Below are positions 8,731-17,130 of a stretch of 64,000 nt of DNA, piece after piece. Below the pieces are notes generated by a model. That model saw only the letters and a program-made list of their open reading frames with translations. It searched no databases and was not told the DNA's origin. The first letter of the stretch is position 1, and the number at the start of each line of letters is the position of its first letter. A program made the position numbers and the translations under genes. This DNA comes from Bradyrhizobium iriomotense (GTDB lineage Bacteria > Pseudomonadota > Alphaproteobacteria > Rhizobiales > Xanthobacteraceae). The stretch lies in assembly GCF_018130765.1 (NCBI RefSeq), contig NZ_JAFCJZ010000004.1, positions 372,001 through 436,000 of the forward strand, read 5' to 3'.

Positions 8731-9693
8731 ATGCGCGACCCCTATGAGGTCTTGGGGGTGCCGCGGAGCGCCAACGCTGCCGCGATCAAGAGCGCCTATC
8801 GCAAGCTTGCCAAGAAGCACCATCCCGACAGCAACAAGGACGACCCGAAGGCTGCCGAGCGCTTCTCCGAGATCAACTCGGCGAACGAGATCATCGGCGA
8901 CGAGGACAAGCGCAAGCAGTTCGACCGCGGCGAGATCGACGCCGAGGGCAAGCCGCGCTTCCAGGGCTTTCCGGGCGGCGGCGGGCCGCGCGGCCGTGCG
9001 GGCCCGGGCGGGTTCGAGAGCTACACGTTCCGGAGTGGCGGTGCGGGCGGGCCGGGCGGCGGCGCGTTCGAGGACATCCTCAACAGCATGTTCGGCGGCG
9101 GGATGCGCGGCGCGCGGCCCGGGGCCGGCGGCGGTGCCCAGTTCGAATTCGACACCGGCGGGGTCGGGCTCGATCTCGACGTCAACGTCGCCATGTCCGT
9201 CTCGCTGGAAGAGGCGGTCAAGGGTGGCGAGAAGCGCGTCCGGCTGCCGACCGGCAAGGAGCTCAACGTCAAGATTCCGGCCGGCGTCACCGAGGGCCAG
9301 CAGATCCGGCTGCGCGGGCAGGGCGAGAGCGCCCAGGGCCATCCGCCCGGCGATCTCCTGATCACCATCAGCATCTCGCCGCACCCGTTCTTCAAGGTCG
9401 AGGGCGCTGACCTCAGGATCGACCTGCCGGTCACGCTCTACGAGGCGGTGCTCGGAGCCAAGGTCCGCGTGCCCACCCTTGGCAATGCCGTGGAGCTTTC
9501 GGTCCCCAAGAACACTTCGAGCGGCCGGACCTTCCGTCTCAAAGGTAAGGGGTTGCCAAAATCTGGTGGAACCGGGGATCTCTTCGTCACCATCAGGATT
9601 ATGCTACCGGACGGGAACGACGCCGAGCTTGAAGCATTGATGGAGAAGTGGCGGGACCAACACCCCTACAATCCACGTAGCGGGCTCGGTTAG
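8731..9693 (+). CDS. DnaJ-type co-chaperone (CbpA-like, no zinc finger)
   Basis: A 320-residue protein. The J domain occupies residues 1-65 with the HPD motif near 31. A Gly/Arg-rich linker follows (about 75-145), then the two C-terminal substrate-binding beta domains ([28 protein letters not shown], and [15 protein letters not shown]). The cysteine-rich zinc finger of true DnaJ is missing, so this is a type II J protein that would recruit DnaK. The start has AAGGAG nine bases upstream. Confidence 0.9.
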   Translation: MRDPYEVLGVPRSANAAAIKSAYRKLAKKHHPDSNKDDPKAAERFSEINSANEIIGDEDKRKQFDRGEIDAEGKPRFQGFPGGGGPRGRAGPGGFESYTFRSGGAGGPGGGAFEDILNSMFGGGMRGARPGAGGGAQFEFDTGGVGLDLDVNVAMSVSLEEAVKGGEKRVRLPTGKELNVKIPAGVTEGQQIRLRGQGESAQGHPPGDLLITISISPHPFFKVEGADLRIDLPVTLYEAVLGAKVRVPTLGNAVELSVPKNTSSGRTFRLKGKGLPKSGGTGDLFVTIRIMLPDGNDAELEALMEKWRDQHPYNPRSGLG

Positions 9694-10010
9694 GGCGCGA
9701 TCGAACTGAAGGGGTTTTTCCTGAAGGCCTAAAGCATCGTCCAGGAGATGATGCTCATCATATGCCTGAGGCGTGTAGCGCTTCATGGTCTCGACGTGTC
9801 GGCTGTCCGGCGGGACAGCCGATAAAAAGGTGCGGCCTCGAGAGGGGGACCAGCGCGGTACCAAAAACCCCAATCGAGGCCGCCCGCGTCGATCGGCGGA
9901 TCGAACGCTACTCATAATCGCGTGAACACCCGGTGCGATAATGAGACGCGTCCATGTCCTGATTCCAAATTTTCAATGACGGAATCGAGGCACCGCGCTT
10001 GTGCAGTTGT
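9694..10010. other. Intergenic region with hairpins after dnaJ-like gene
   Basis: This 317-base gap holds no convincing gene. A 10-bp stem with GGCG loop (9799-9822) followed by TAAAAAGG lies about 105 bases downstream of the co-chaperone stop. A second inverted repeat pairs GCGGCCTCGA (about 9832) with TCGAGGCCGC (about 9873). They could end converging transcripts, though T-tracts are weak. Confidence 0.5.
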
Positions 10011-10784
10011 CTAGGTGCCGTTTTTCTCTGCCTGGTCGTACACGGCCTGCGCCACCTTGGTGAGTCGCTCGCGGTCGCTGCCGCCGCCGCTGACGACATA
10101 GCCGACGCCGCGCTCGGCCCAGAACAGCGCGCCGTCCTTGTCCGTCCTGGCGTAGCGCATTTGCGTTGCACCATTCTCGGTCTTGGCCGAGTAGATCGTG
10201 TACCGCTCGCCCGAGGCGCCCTCATACATCAGGAACGACGCCGGACCGTTCGGCCCCGGCAGCAGCCGACCGCCGACCAGCTTCAGCCCGCTCGCCTCCA
10301 AATTCGGCGCGAACACGGTCCAGCCGCAGCGTCTGGTCAGCCAGGCCTGCAGGTGATCGCGCTCGTTGCCGCCGACTTCGACGGGGTGGCGGACCTCGAC
10401 GACATAGAGGCGGTGGGCGTCGAGCGCATCCGCCGTGAAGCTCTGGAAGGTCGAAGGTGCGTTGGCGGCGCCATGCGCCACCCAGCCGGCGGTGCCGCCG
10501 GCGACGAAGGCCACCAGCACGGCCGCGGCGGCGCCATAGAGCCATTGCCGCGGACGGCGCTCTAGCCGCTCCAGCTCGAGCCGTGCCGGCACCGGCTCCT
10601 GGGCGACCGAGTCGTAACGCGCGTGCAGCATCTCGGCCATGGTCCGCCAGGATTGCACCCGCTCCGCATCTTCAGGGTGGGCGGCAAGCCAGGCCTCGAC
10701 GTCGGCGCTTCGCTCGGCCGGCAGCTCGCCGTCGACATAGGCGTGGAGCTCGTCCTCGGTGATGGGAATGTTGCGGTCGTTCAT
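10011..10784 (-). CDS. Membrane anti-sigma factor
   Basis: A 257-residue protein. The N-terminal anti-sigma domain (about residues 1-55) reads ITEDELHAYVDGELP and DVEAWLAAHPED. One membrane helix follows near residues 82-103, then a periplasmic domain. This layout matches the anti-sigma partners of ECF26-like factors. It should hold the sigma factor encoded directly upstream and release it on an envelope signal. It is 106 bases downstream of the sigma gene on the same strand. Confidence 0.85.
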   Translation of the reverse strand: MNDRNIPITEDELHAYVDGELPAERSADVEAWLAAHPEDAERVQSWRTMAEMLHARYDSVAQEPVPARLELERLERRPRQWLYGAAAAVLVAFVAGGTAGWVAHGAANAPSTFQSFTADALDAHRLYVVEVRHPVEVGGNERDHLQAWLTRRCGWTVFAPNLEASGLKLVGGRLLPGPNGPASFLMYEGASGERYTIYSAKTENGATQMRYARTDKDGALFWAERGVGYVVSGGGSDRERLTKVAQAVYDQAEKNGT

Positions 10785-10890
10785 ATCGGTCGTCTCTGGC
10801 TCTGCGGCCCAAAAAGTCCTTCGTGGCTCAACTTCGCGTAGCTCACCGTCAGGCTGCGGGCGGACAATATTCGATGCATCAGGCCTGCCA

Positions 10891-11379
10891 TCATTTCACC
10901 CGCCTGAGCGCTGGGCGCTCACCCTCCAGCGAGGCTTTCACGTGGGCTCTCGCCCGCGCCAGGCGCGACATCACGGTGCCGATCGGCACGCCCTGGATGT
11001 CGGCGACCTCGCGGTAGCTCATGCCCTCCAGCATCACCAGCAGCAGCACCGAGCGTTGCTCCTCAACTAGCGTTGCCAGCGCCTTCTCGATGTCGCGCCC
11101 CTCGGCTTCGGTCCCGCTGGCGTCGGGATTGTTCTCCGTCAGCTGCATGAATTGCGGGCGCCTTGCCAGCGAACGCCGCCGGTTCTTGTTGAGGTTGGTC
11201 AGGATCGTATAGAGCCAGCTCCTGACGTCGCCTCCGAGGAACAATCGCTCCGAACGGAGCGCACGCACCAAAGTGTCCTGCACCAGATCGTCGGCCGCAT
11301 CCGCATCGCGCGTGAGCGCGCGGGCGTAGCGGCGCAACGCCGGGATCATGGCTTCCACACTCTGGCGAAACGCACTCAT
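10891..11379 (-). CDS. ECF-family RNA polymerase sigma factor
   Basis: A 162-residue sigma-70 family factor with only regions 2 and 4. Region 2 contains RYARALTRDADAADDLVQDTLVRAL and VRSWLYTILTNLNKN. Region 4 contains MSYREVADIQGVPIGTVMSRLARARAHV. It pairs with the downstream anti-sigma gene. The frame reaches an ATG at 11427, but that codon overlaps a likely -10 element (see 11425-11452), so the start at 11379 (MSAFRQS) is preferred. Confidence 0.9.
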   Translation of the reverse strand: MSAFRQSVEAMIPALRRYARALTRDADAADDLVQDTLVRALRSERLFLGGDVRSWLYTILTNLNKNRRRSLARRPQFMQLTENNPDASGTEAEGRDIEKALATLVEEQRSVLLLVMLEGMSYREVADIQGVPIGTVMSRLARARAHVKASLEGERPALRRVK

Positions 11380-11424
11380 TGCCGTCTTGACGTCCTGGTG
11401 TTCGGCGCGAGCGCCTATAGCGAT

Positions 11425-11452
11425 CATAACACCCGAATGGAACGGCTATTCC
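11425..11452 (-). promoter_or_regulatory. Possible ECF-type promoter of the sigma gene
   Basis: On the minus strand, GGAATA (11452-11447), a 16-base spacer and GTTATG (11430-11425) resemble an ECF -35/-10 pair about 45 bases before the sigma start. ECF genes often drive themselves from such sites. The assignment is by eye only. Confidence 0.35.
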
Positions 11453-11552
11453 GGCGCTCGAAACAGCGTTAACGCCGCGTATTAGGGCTGTACCGCCGGG
11501 GAGGGCTGGTGTACCTCCAGACCTCAACGAGAGCTCGACGGGACGTTCAAAA

Positions 11553-12368
11553 ATGGCGCAGAATTCAGGTCTGATGCAAGGCAAGCGCGGGGTGATCCTC
11601 GGCGTTGCCAACAACCGCTCGATCGCCTGGGGCATTGCCAAGGCATGCCACGCCGCCGGCGCCGAGCTCGCCTTCACCTATCAGGGCGATGCGCTGAAGA
11701 AGCGCGTCGAGCCGCTAGCCGCCGAGATCGGCGGCCTCGTGCTCGGCCATTGCGACGTCACCGATGCCGCGACCATCGACGCCGCCTTCGCTGTGCTGAA
11801 GGAGAAGTGGGGCAAGATCGATTTCCTGGTGCACGCCATCGCCTATGGCGAGCAGCTCGACGGCCGCTACGTCGACACCACGCAGGAGAATTTTTCCAAG
11901 TCGATGCTGATCTCCTGTTATTCGTTCACGGCGGTGGCGCAGCGCGCCGAGAAGCTGATGACCGACGGCGGCTCGCTGATCACGCTCTCTTATTACGGCG
12001 CCGAGAAGTGGATGCCGCATTACAACGTGATGGGCGTGGCCAAGGCGGCGCTGGAAGCCAGCGTGCGCTATCTCGCCGCTGATCTCGGCGAGAAGAACAT
12101 CCGCGTCAACGCGATCTCGGCGGGGCCGATCAAGACGCTCGCGGCGTCCGGCATCGGCGATTTCCGCTATATCCTGAAGTGGAACGAGTACAATGCGCCG
12201 ATGCGGCGCAACGTCTCCACCGAGGACGTCGGCGGCAGCGCGCTGTATTTCCTCTCCGACCTCTCGCGCGGCGTGACCGGCGAGGTGCATCACGTCGATT
12301 CCGGCTATCACGTGCTTGGCATGAAGCGGCCGGACGCGCCGGACATTTCGCTCGGCGGCAAGGACTAA
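11553..12368 (+). CDS. fabI: Enoyl-ACP reductase (NADH), FabI type
   Basis: A 271-residue reductase for the last step of the fatty-acid elongation cycle. The FabI hallmarks are present: GVANNRSIAWGIA in the nucleotide site, DFLVHAIAY, and the Tyr-x6-Lys catalytic pair in HYNVMGVAKAALE. It ends RVNAISAGPIKTLAASGI and a helical tail. The gene starts an apparent operon with the histidine phosphatase 15 bases downstream. Other alphaproteobacteria carry two FabI copies; only one is seen here. Confidence 0.93.
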   Translation: MAQNSGLMQGKRGVILGVANNRSIAWGIAKACHAAGAELAFTYQGDALKKRVEPLAAEIGGLVLGHCDVTDAATIDAAFAVLKEKWGKIDFLVHAIAYGEQLDGRYVDTTQENFSKSMLISCYSFTAVAQRAEKLMTDGGSLITLSYYGAEKWMPHYNVMGVAKAALEASVRYLAADLGEKNIRVNAISAGPIKTLAASGIGDFRYILKWNEYNAPMRRNVSTEDVGGSALYFLSDLSRGVTGEVHHVDSGYHVLGMKRPDAPDISLGGKD

Positions 12369-12383
12369 CCCTCAGCCCCGCAA

Positions 12384-12983
12384 ATGCCTGTGCCCACGAT
12401 CTACTATCTTCGCCACGGCGAGACCGAGTGGAACGCGCTCGGGAGGCTTCAGGGCACCAAGGACGTCCCGCTGAACGCGCGCGGGCGCAGTCAGGCCGTG
12501 CAGGCCGGCGGCATTCTGGCCGATCTCTTCAGGCGAGAGGGCCGCGACAAGGCGGTGCTGCCCTATGTGTCGAGCCCGCTCGGCCGCGCACGCCAGACCA
12601 TGGAACTCGCGCGCGGCAAGCTCGAGCTGCCGGTGGCCGACTATGCGCTCGACGATCGCCTGCGCGAGATCGGCTACGGCACCTGGGAAGGGCTGACGCT
12701 GGCCGAAAGCGAGGCGAAAGATCCCGATATCTATGCGAGGCGCCTCGCCGACAAATGGACGGTGGGGCCGGCCGGCGGGGAGACCTATGCCGACGTCCAG
12801 GTCCGCGTGCGGGCCTGGTACGACCAGCTCCGGACCGACACCGTCGCGGTCGCCCATGGCGGGACCTGCCGGGCCCTGATGGTGTCCCTGGGGCTGGAGA
12901 CCCCCGCCAGCGCCGCCGAGCTCTATATCGAGCAGGGCGCCGTCTACGTGTTCCGCGACGGGCGGCTGGAGAAGTTTAGTTAG
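12384..12983 (+). CDS. Histidine phosphatase family protein
   Basis: A 199-residue phosphoglycerate-mutase-like enzyme. The phospho-accepting histidine is in YYLRHGETEWN near the N-terminus, the second arginine in VSSPLGRARQTME, and the second histidine in VAVAHGGTCRAL. It is a phosphatase or mutase of undetermined substrate. It follows fabI with only 15 bases between, suggesting one transcript. Confidence 0.88.
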   Translation: MPVPTIYYLRHGETEWNALGRLQGTKDVPLNARGRSQAVQAGGILADLFRREGRDKAVLPYVSSPLGRARQTMELARGKLELPVADYALDDRLREIGYGTWEGLTLAESEAKDPDIYARRLADKWTVGPAGGETYADVQVRVRAWYDQLRTDTVAVAHGGTCRALMVSLGLETPASAAELYIEQGAVYVFRDGRLEKFS

Positions 12984-12989
12984 GTGCCG

Positions 12990-13091
12990 TCATTCCGGGG
13001 CGGCGCGAGGCGCCGAACTCCGGTGCGCCCTTGCGCACCTGAGAATCTCGAGATTCCGGGTCTGGTCCTTCGGACCATCCCGGAATGACGG
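12990..13091. repeat. Palindromic intergenic repeat (copy B)
   Basis: This shares 49 identical bases (13043-13091) with the copy at 1103-1151, and like it is bounded by CATTCCGGGG and CCCGGAATGACGG. A CGCGAGGCG palindrome and GGTGCGCCCTTGCGCACC hairpin form the variable left part. It separates the phosphatase gene from aroC. Confidence 0.8.
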
Positions 13092-13159
13092 GAACGGGGT
13101 TGAACGCCGTATTCCGGGGCGCTACCACAAGTCAGCACTGACTTACGAGCTAGAGACGG

Positions 13160-14248
13160 ATGTCCTTCAACACCTTCGGCCACATGTTCCGCGTCACCAC
13201 CTTCGGCGAGAGCCACGGGGTGGCGATCGGCTGCGTGGTTGACGGCTGCCCGCCCATGATCCCGCTCACCGAGGCCGACATCCAGCGTGATCTCGACCGC
13301 CGCCGGCCCGGCCAGTCGCGTTTCACCACCCAGCGCCAGGAGCCGGACCAGGTGAAAATCCTGTCCGGCGTGATGGCGCATCCGGAGACCGGCGTGCAGG
13401 TGACGACGGGCACGCCGATCGGGCTCCTGATCGAGAACACCGACCAGCGCTCGAAGGACTATTCCGAGATCAAGGACAAGTTTCGTCCCGGTCACGCCGA
13501 CTTCACCTATGAGGCGAAGTACGGCTTGCGCGACTATCGCGGCGGCGGCCGCTCCTCGGCGCGCGAGACCGCGATGCGGGTTGCGGCCGGCGCGATCGCG
13601 CGAAAAGTGCTGCCCGACGTCAAGGTGCGCGGCGCGCTTGTGCAGATCGGCCCGCACAAGATCGATCGCGAGAAGTGGGACTGGGACGAGATCGCCAAGA
13701 ATCCGTTCTTCTGTCCGGACAAGGACAAGGCCGCATTCTTCGAAACCTATCTCGACGGCATCCGCAAGAGCGGCTCCTCAATCGGCGCGGTGCTCGAGAT
13801 CGTCGCCGAAGGCGTGCCGGCCGGCTTAGGTGCGCCGATCTACGCAAAGCTCGATTCCGATCTCGTGGGCGCGATGATGACCATCAACGCCGTGAAGGGC
13901 GTCGAGATCGGCGCCGGCTTTGGCGCCGCCGAGCTCACCGGCGAGGAGAACGCCGACGAGATGCGCACCGGCAATGATGGCACGCGCTTTCTCTCCAACC
14001 ATGCCGGCGGCGTGCTGGGCGGCATCTCCACGGGACAGCCGATCGTGGTGCGTTTCGCGGTGAAGCCGACCTCGTCGATCCTCCAGCCGCGCCTCACCGT
14101 CGATCGCAAGGGCGCCGACACCGAGATCTTCACCAAGGGCCGCCACGACCCCTGCGTCGGCATCCGCGCCGTCCCGGTCGGCGAAGCCATGATGGCCTGC
14201 GTGCTGGCGGATCATTTCATTCGGGATCGCGGGCAGGTCGGGCGTTGA
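13160..14248 (+). CDS. aroC: Chorismate synthase
   Basis: A 362-residue enzyme converting 5-enolpyruvylshikimate-3-phosphate to chorismate with reduced FMN, the end of the shikimate pathway. Signatures: [17 protein letters not shown] at about residue 15, [22 protein letters not shown] at about 50, [20 protein letters not shown] at about 125, and the C-terminal [17 protein letters not shown]. Length is normal. A hairpin at 14252-14280 follows the stop. Confidence 0.97.
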   Translation: MSFNTFGHMFRVTTFGESHGVAIGCVVDGCPPMIPLTEADIQRDLDRRRPGQSRFTTQRQEPDQVKILSGVMAHPETGVQVTTGTPIGLLIENTDQRSKDYSEIKDKFRPGHADFTYEAKYGLRDYRGGGRSSARETAMRVAAGAIARKVLPDVKVRGALVQIGPHKIDREKWDWDEIAKNPFFCPDKDKAAFFETYLDGIRKSGSSIGAVLEIVAEGVPAGLGAPIYAKLDSDLVGAMMTINAVKGVEIGAGFGAAELTGEENADEMRTGNDGTRFLSNHAGGVLGGISTGQPIVVRFAVKPTSSILQPRLTVDRKGADTEIFTKGRHDPCVGIRAVPVGEAMMACVLADHFIRDRGQVGR

Positions 14249-14251
14249 GTT

Positions 14252-14280
14252 CTTCACCTCTCCCCGCTGGGGAGGTGAAG
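14252..14280. terminator. Hairpin downstream of aroC
   Basis: CTTCACCTC and GGAGGTGAAG arms with one bulge and a GCT loop start four bases after the aroC stop. There is no clear T-tract, so termination efficiency is uncertain; the same sequence also occurs in dispersed repeats. Confidence 0.4.
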
Positions 14281-14362
14281 ACACTGCAGTGACGCTTTAA
14301 TGTCGCGGTACCAGCCCACCGCGCAGCTTGACGTCTGCACAACTTCGTCCGCAAATGCGCGC

Positions 14363-15553
14363 ATGGAAACCTCCGAGCTCCAGCGCATCACCAACTGGCT
14401 GATCGACGGCGCGAGGTCGTCCGGAACCCCGGCCGAGATGATCGCCGACGTCTGCGAGCATCTGGTCGAGGCCGGCCTGCCGCTGTGGCGGTTCGGCATC
14501 TTCATCCGCACGCTGCATCCGGAAATCTTTGGCCGCAACTTCATCTGGCGGCAGGGCGAGGAGGTCGAGATCGGCTCCGTCGATTTCGAGATCCTGGAGA
14601 CGCCCGAATTTGCCAAGAGCCCGCTTCGTATCGTGTTCGAGCAGGGGCTGGAGGTCCGGGGACGTATCGACGATCGCGACAACGAGCGGTTTCCGTTTCT
14701 CGACGACATGCGGGCCGAAGGGGCGACCGACTACATCGCAGTGCCCATGCCGTTTCTCGACGGCTCGGTCCATGCGACGAGTTGGGTCACGCGCCGTCCC
14801 GGCGGCTTCAGCGACGACCACGTCGCGGCAATCCGCTCCATCGTGACGCCGCTCGCGCGTGTCGCGGAGATCATCAGCCTGCGCCGCACCGCCGAGATGC
14901 TGCTCGACACCTATGTCGGCAACCGCGCCGGCGCGCGCATTCTCGGCGGCCAGATCCGCCGCGGCCACAACGACACCATGCAGGCCGCGATCTGGCTGTC
15001 GGATCTGCGCGGCTTCACCGCGCTGTCGGACCGGCTGCCCGCCGAGACCGTGGTCGAGATCCTCAACCAGTATTTCGACTGCCAGGTCACCGCGATCCGC
15101 GGCCACGGCGGCGAGGTGCTGAAATTCATGGGCGACGGCCTGCTCGCGGTGTTTCCGATCGACGAATATGTCGGCGATGCCGCGCATGTCTGCACGCGCG
15201 TGCTGGAGGCTGCGCGCGAGTCCCGCGCCAGCGTCGAGGCGCTCGCCTTTCCGGTCGGCGACATCGTCGAGCGCTTCCGTTTCGGCGTCGCGCTCCACGT
15301 CGGCAACATCCTTTATGGCAATATCGGCGGCGGCAACCGGCTTGACTTCACCTGCATCGGCCCCGCCGTCAATCTCGCAGCACGGCTGGAGAAGATCGCC
15401 GGCCGGCTCGGCCGCACCGTCGTGGTCTCGGAAGTCTTTGCCAAGGCCTGCCGCCACGACTGGCGCGCGCTCGGCGAATTTCCGATCGCCGGATTTTCCA
15501 AGGCGCAGCGCGTCTATGGACTCGGTGAGGAGACGCCGGTGGTGATGGCGTGA
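14363..15553 (+). CDS. Class III adenylate/guanylate cyclase
   Basis: A 396-residue cyclase. The N-terminal part (about 1-190) is not a recognised membrane domain and may be a GAF-like sensor. The catalytic domain (about 205-385) shows metal-binding Asp in LSDLRGFT, substrate Lys in EVLKFMGDG with the second metal Asp, the Asp of RLDFTCIG, and the Asn/Arg pair in VNLAARLE. Lys plus Asp at the base-selecting positions favours ATP over GTP as substrate. The frame opens at 14300; ATG 14363 is chosen by comparison of domain length. Confidence 0.85.
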   Translation: METSELQRITNWLIDGARSSGTPAEMIADVCEHLVEAGLPLWRFGIFIRTLHPEIFGRNFIWRQGEEVEIGSVDFEILETPEFAKSPLRIVFEQGLEVRGRIDDRDNERFPFLDDMRAEGATDYIAVPMPFLDGSVHATSWVTRRPGGFSDDHVAAIRSIVTPLARVAEIISLRRTAEMLLDTYVGNRAGARILGGQIRRGHNDTMQAAIWLSDLRGFTALSDRLPAETVVEILNQYFDCQVTAIRGHGGEVLKFMGDGLLAVFPIDEYVGDAAHVCTRVLEAARESRASVEALAFPVGDIVERFRFGVALHVGNILYGNIGGGNRLDFTCIGPAVNLAARLEKIAGRLGRTVVVSEVFAKACRHDWRALGEFPIAGFSKAQRVYGLGEETPVVMA

Positions 15554-15596
15554 CGCGCACCGGGCTGAAGGTCATTCATCGTCGCACGATGAAGTC

Positions 15597-15902
15597 CTAC
15601 TCCTCCGGCTCGGTCGTGAACAGCAGCGGATAGCCCTTGGCGCGGCCGGCGTCGGTGGCGCGGGTGGCCTTGGTTTCGGCGACGTCCTTGGTGAACACGG
15701 CGACCACGCAGGCCCCAAGCTTGTGGGCGGTGATCATCACCTTGTAGGCCTGATCCTCCGTCATGCGGAATTCGGCCTTCAGCACCATGGTGACGAATTC
15801 GCGCGGCGTGTAGTCGTCGTTGATCAGGATGACCTTGTGCAGCTTCGGCCGCTCGACCTTGGTCTTGGTCCTGGTTTTCGGCTTGGTGACGCTGTCGTTC
15901 AT
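15597..15902 (-). CDS. clpS: ATP-dependent Clp protease adaptor ClpS (ClpS2 type)
   Basis: A 101-residue adaptor that hands N-end-rule substrates to ClpAP. Core motif KVILINDDYTPREFVTMVLK is the N-degron pocket; AYKVMITAHKLGACVV is the ClpA-facing helix. The variant sequence and shortened basic N-terminus (PKTRTKTKVERPKLHK) fit the second ClpS of alphaproteobacteria. AGGAGG stands four bases before the ATG. The gene lies 46 bases downstream of the DUF190 gene on the same strand, so it may receive read-through from the fluoride operon. Confidence 0.9.
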   Translation of the reverse strand: MNDSVTKPKTRTKTKVERPKLHKVILINDDYTPREFVTMVLKAEFRMTEDQAYKVMITAHKLGACVVAVFTKDVAETKATRATDAGRAKGYPLLFTTEPEE

Positions 15903-15948
15903 TCCGCCTCCTGGACACGGCGGGCTAAAGGTTTCCGGCCGGAAGCGA

Positions 15949-16290
15949 TCAGCTCGCGGCCTTCGCACCATATTGCAGGACCTGTACCTTCTCCAAGGTG
16001 ATCAGGCCGCTCGACATCATGCTGTCCAGGATGGGCAGGAATGCATTGATGTTGTCCTCGCTGTCGACGATCTCGATCAGCAGCGGCAGGTCTTCCGAGA
16101 GCCGCAGGATTTTCGAGGTGTGCAGCCGGCTCGACTTGCCGAATCCCATGGGACCACGCAGCACGGTGGCGCCGGCGAGGTGCAGCTCGCGCGCCCTCAG
16201 CACGATCGCTTCATAGAGCGGCTTGCCGTCATAATGGTCGCTCTCGCCGATGAAGATGCGAAGCGAAACTGCCTGATTGGGGATTTGCAT
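15949..16290 (-). CDS. DUF190 protein of the CrcB operon
   Basis: A 113-residue protein of the DUF190 family, whose genes very often sit beside crcB. Visible landmarks are SLRIFIGESDHYDGKPLYEAIV, RELHLAGATVLRGPMGFG, and the C-terminal ITLEKVQVLQY. The fold is related to PII-like trimers, so a nucleotide or ion sensing role is inferred. The start ATG at 16290 lies immediately after the crcB stop, which implies translational coupling. An upstream in-frame ATG at 16344 would overlap crcB. Confidence 0.88.
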   Translation of the reverse strand: MQIPNQAVSLRIFIGESDHYDGKPLYEAIVLRARELHLAGATVLRGPMGFGKSSRLHTSKILRLSEDLPLLIEIVDSEDNINAFLPILDSMMSSGLITLEKVQVLQYGAKAAS

Positions 16291-16292
16291 GG

Positions 16293-16718
16293 TCAGCTCC
16301 TCGTCAAGCGATTGTAGCGGCTCGCCATCATATGCCCGGCCCACACCGACACCAGCCAGCAGACGACGGAGGCCGCGACATAGGCGAGCGCAGTGTATTT
16401 CATGCCGCCATGGACCAGGCGGAAGGTTTCCAGGCTGAAGGCCGAGAAGGTGGTGTAGCCGCCGCAGAACCCGGTCATGACGAATTGCCGGTGCTCGGGC
16501 CGCGCCAGCACGCGGCCATCAGGGCCGGTCAGCGTCGCGTAGAAGCCGATAATCAGCGAGCCCGTGGCATTGATGAACAGCGTCGCGAAGGGAAAGCCCG
16601 GCCCGGTGTCGAGCGCGAGCCCGACCAGATAGCGCGTCAGCCCGCCGACGATGCTGCCGGCGGAAACCCAGGCGTAAAGAACAGCACTGCGCCAGCGCTC
16701 GGCGGAAGGGGAGTTCAT
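16293..16718 (-). CDS. crcB: Fluoride efflux channel CrcB/Fluc (second of tandem pair)
   Basis: A 141-residue four-helix protein. Typical Fluc motifs: GGLTRYLVGL, FINATGSLIIGF, and the GFCGGYTTFSAFSLE segment that lines the pore. Two such subunits assemble antiparallel to form the channel. It is six bases from the other crcB copy, suggesting either a heterodimer or separate homodimers. The longer N-terminus (about 15 residues) differs from its partner. Confidence 0.93.
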   Translation of the reverse strand: MNSPSAERWRSAVLYAWVSAGSIVGGLTRYLVGLALDTGPGFPFATLFINATGSLIIGFYATLTGPDGRVLARPEHRQFVMTGFCGGYTTFSAFSLETFRLVHGGMKYTALAYVAASVVCWLVSVWAGHMMASRYNRLTRS

Positions 16719-16724
16719 CTGCCT

Positions 16725-17114
16725 CTAGCCTCCCAAACGATCCGCAAGCAGGAAGCCGCAACTCACGGCCGTGAGGCACAGCCCGACCGAGGCCACGACA
16801 TTGCCGAGCGCATGCATGGGCTCGCCGTTGCGGGCGAGCGTCAGCGTTTGCAGGCTGAACGAGGACACCGTGGTGTAGCAGCCGAGGAACCCGGTCACCG
16901 CGAATAGCCAGGGATTGGGCGCGGCGAAGACCGAGCCCGGATGCGTCGCCAGCGCGCCAAAGATACCGATCAGGAAGGCGCCGGTGACGTTGATGGTCAT
17001 GGTGCCCCATGGAAAGGTCTCGCCCAGCCGCCGCGCGATCGCGCCGGAGACGAAGTAGCGCGCGCAGCCGCCCAGCACGCTGCCGATCATGATCGCAACG
17101 ACTCCGCTCAGCAC
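16725..17114 (-). CDS. crcB: Fluoride efflux channel CrcB/Fluc (first of tandem pair)
   Basis: A 129-residue Fluc subunit with GSVLGGCARYFVSG, TINVTGAFLIGIFG and GFLGCYTTVSSFSLQT. Translation most likely starts at a GTG (17114) after GGAAGGCGG; the longer open frame to 17258 overlaps the upstream transporter gene and is unlikely. The pair of different Fluc sequences next to each other is the arrangement expected for heterodimeric channels, where each subunit has fixed membrane orientation. Confidence 0.9.
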   Translation of the reverse strand: MLSGVVAIMIGSVLGGCARYFVSGAIARRLGETFPWGTMTINVTGAFLIGIFGALATHPGSVFAAPNPWLFAVTGFLGCYTTVSSFSLQTLTLARNGEPMHALGNVVASVGLCLTAVSCGFLLADRLGG

Positions 17115-17130
17115 GATGAACCGCCTTCCG

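Noticed and set aside
9604..9915. 103-residue minus-strand frame overlapping the end of the DnaJ-type gene
   Set aside because: It has no ribosome site or domain and its first half lies over hairpins; not supported.
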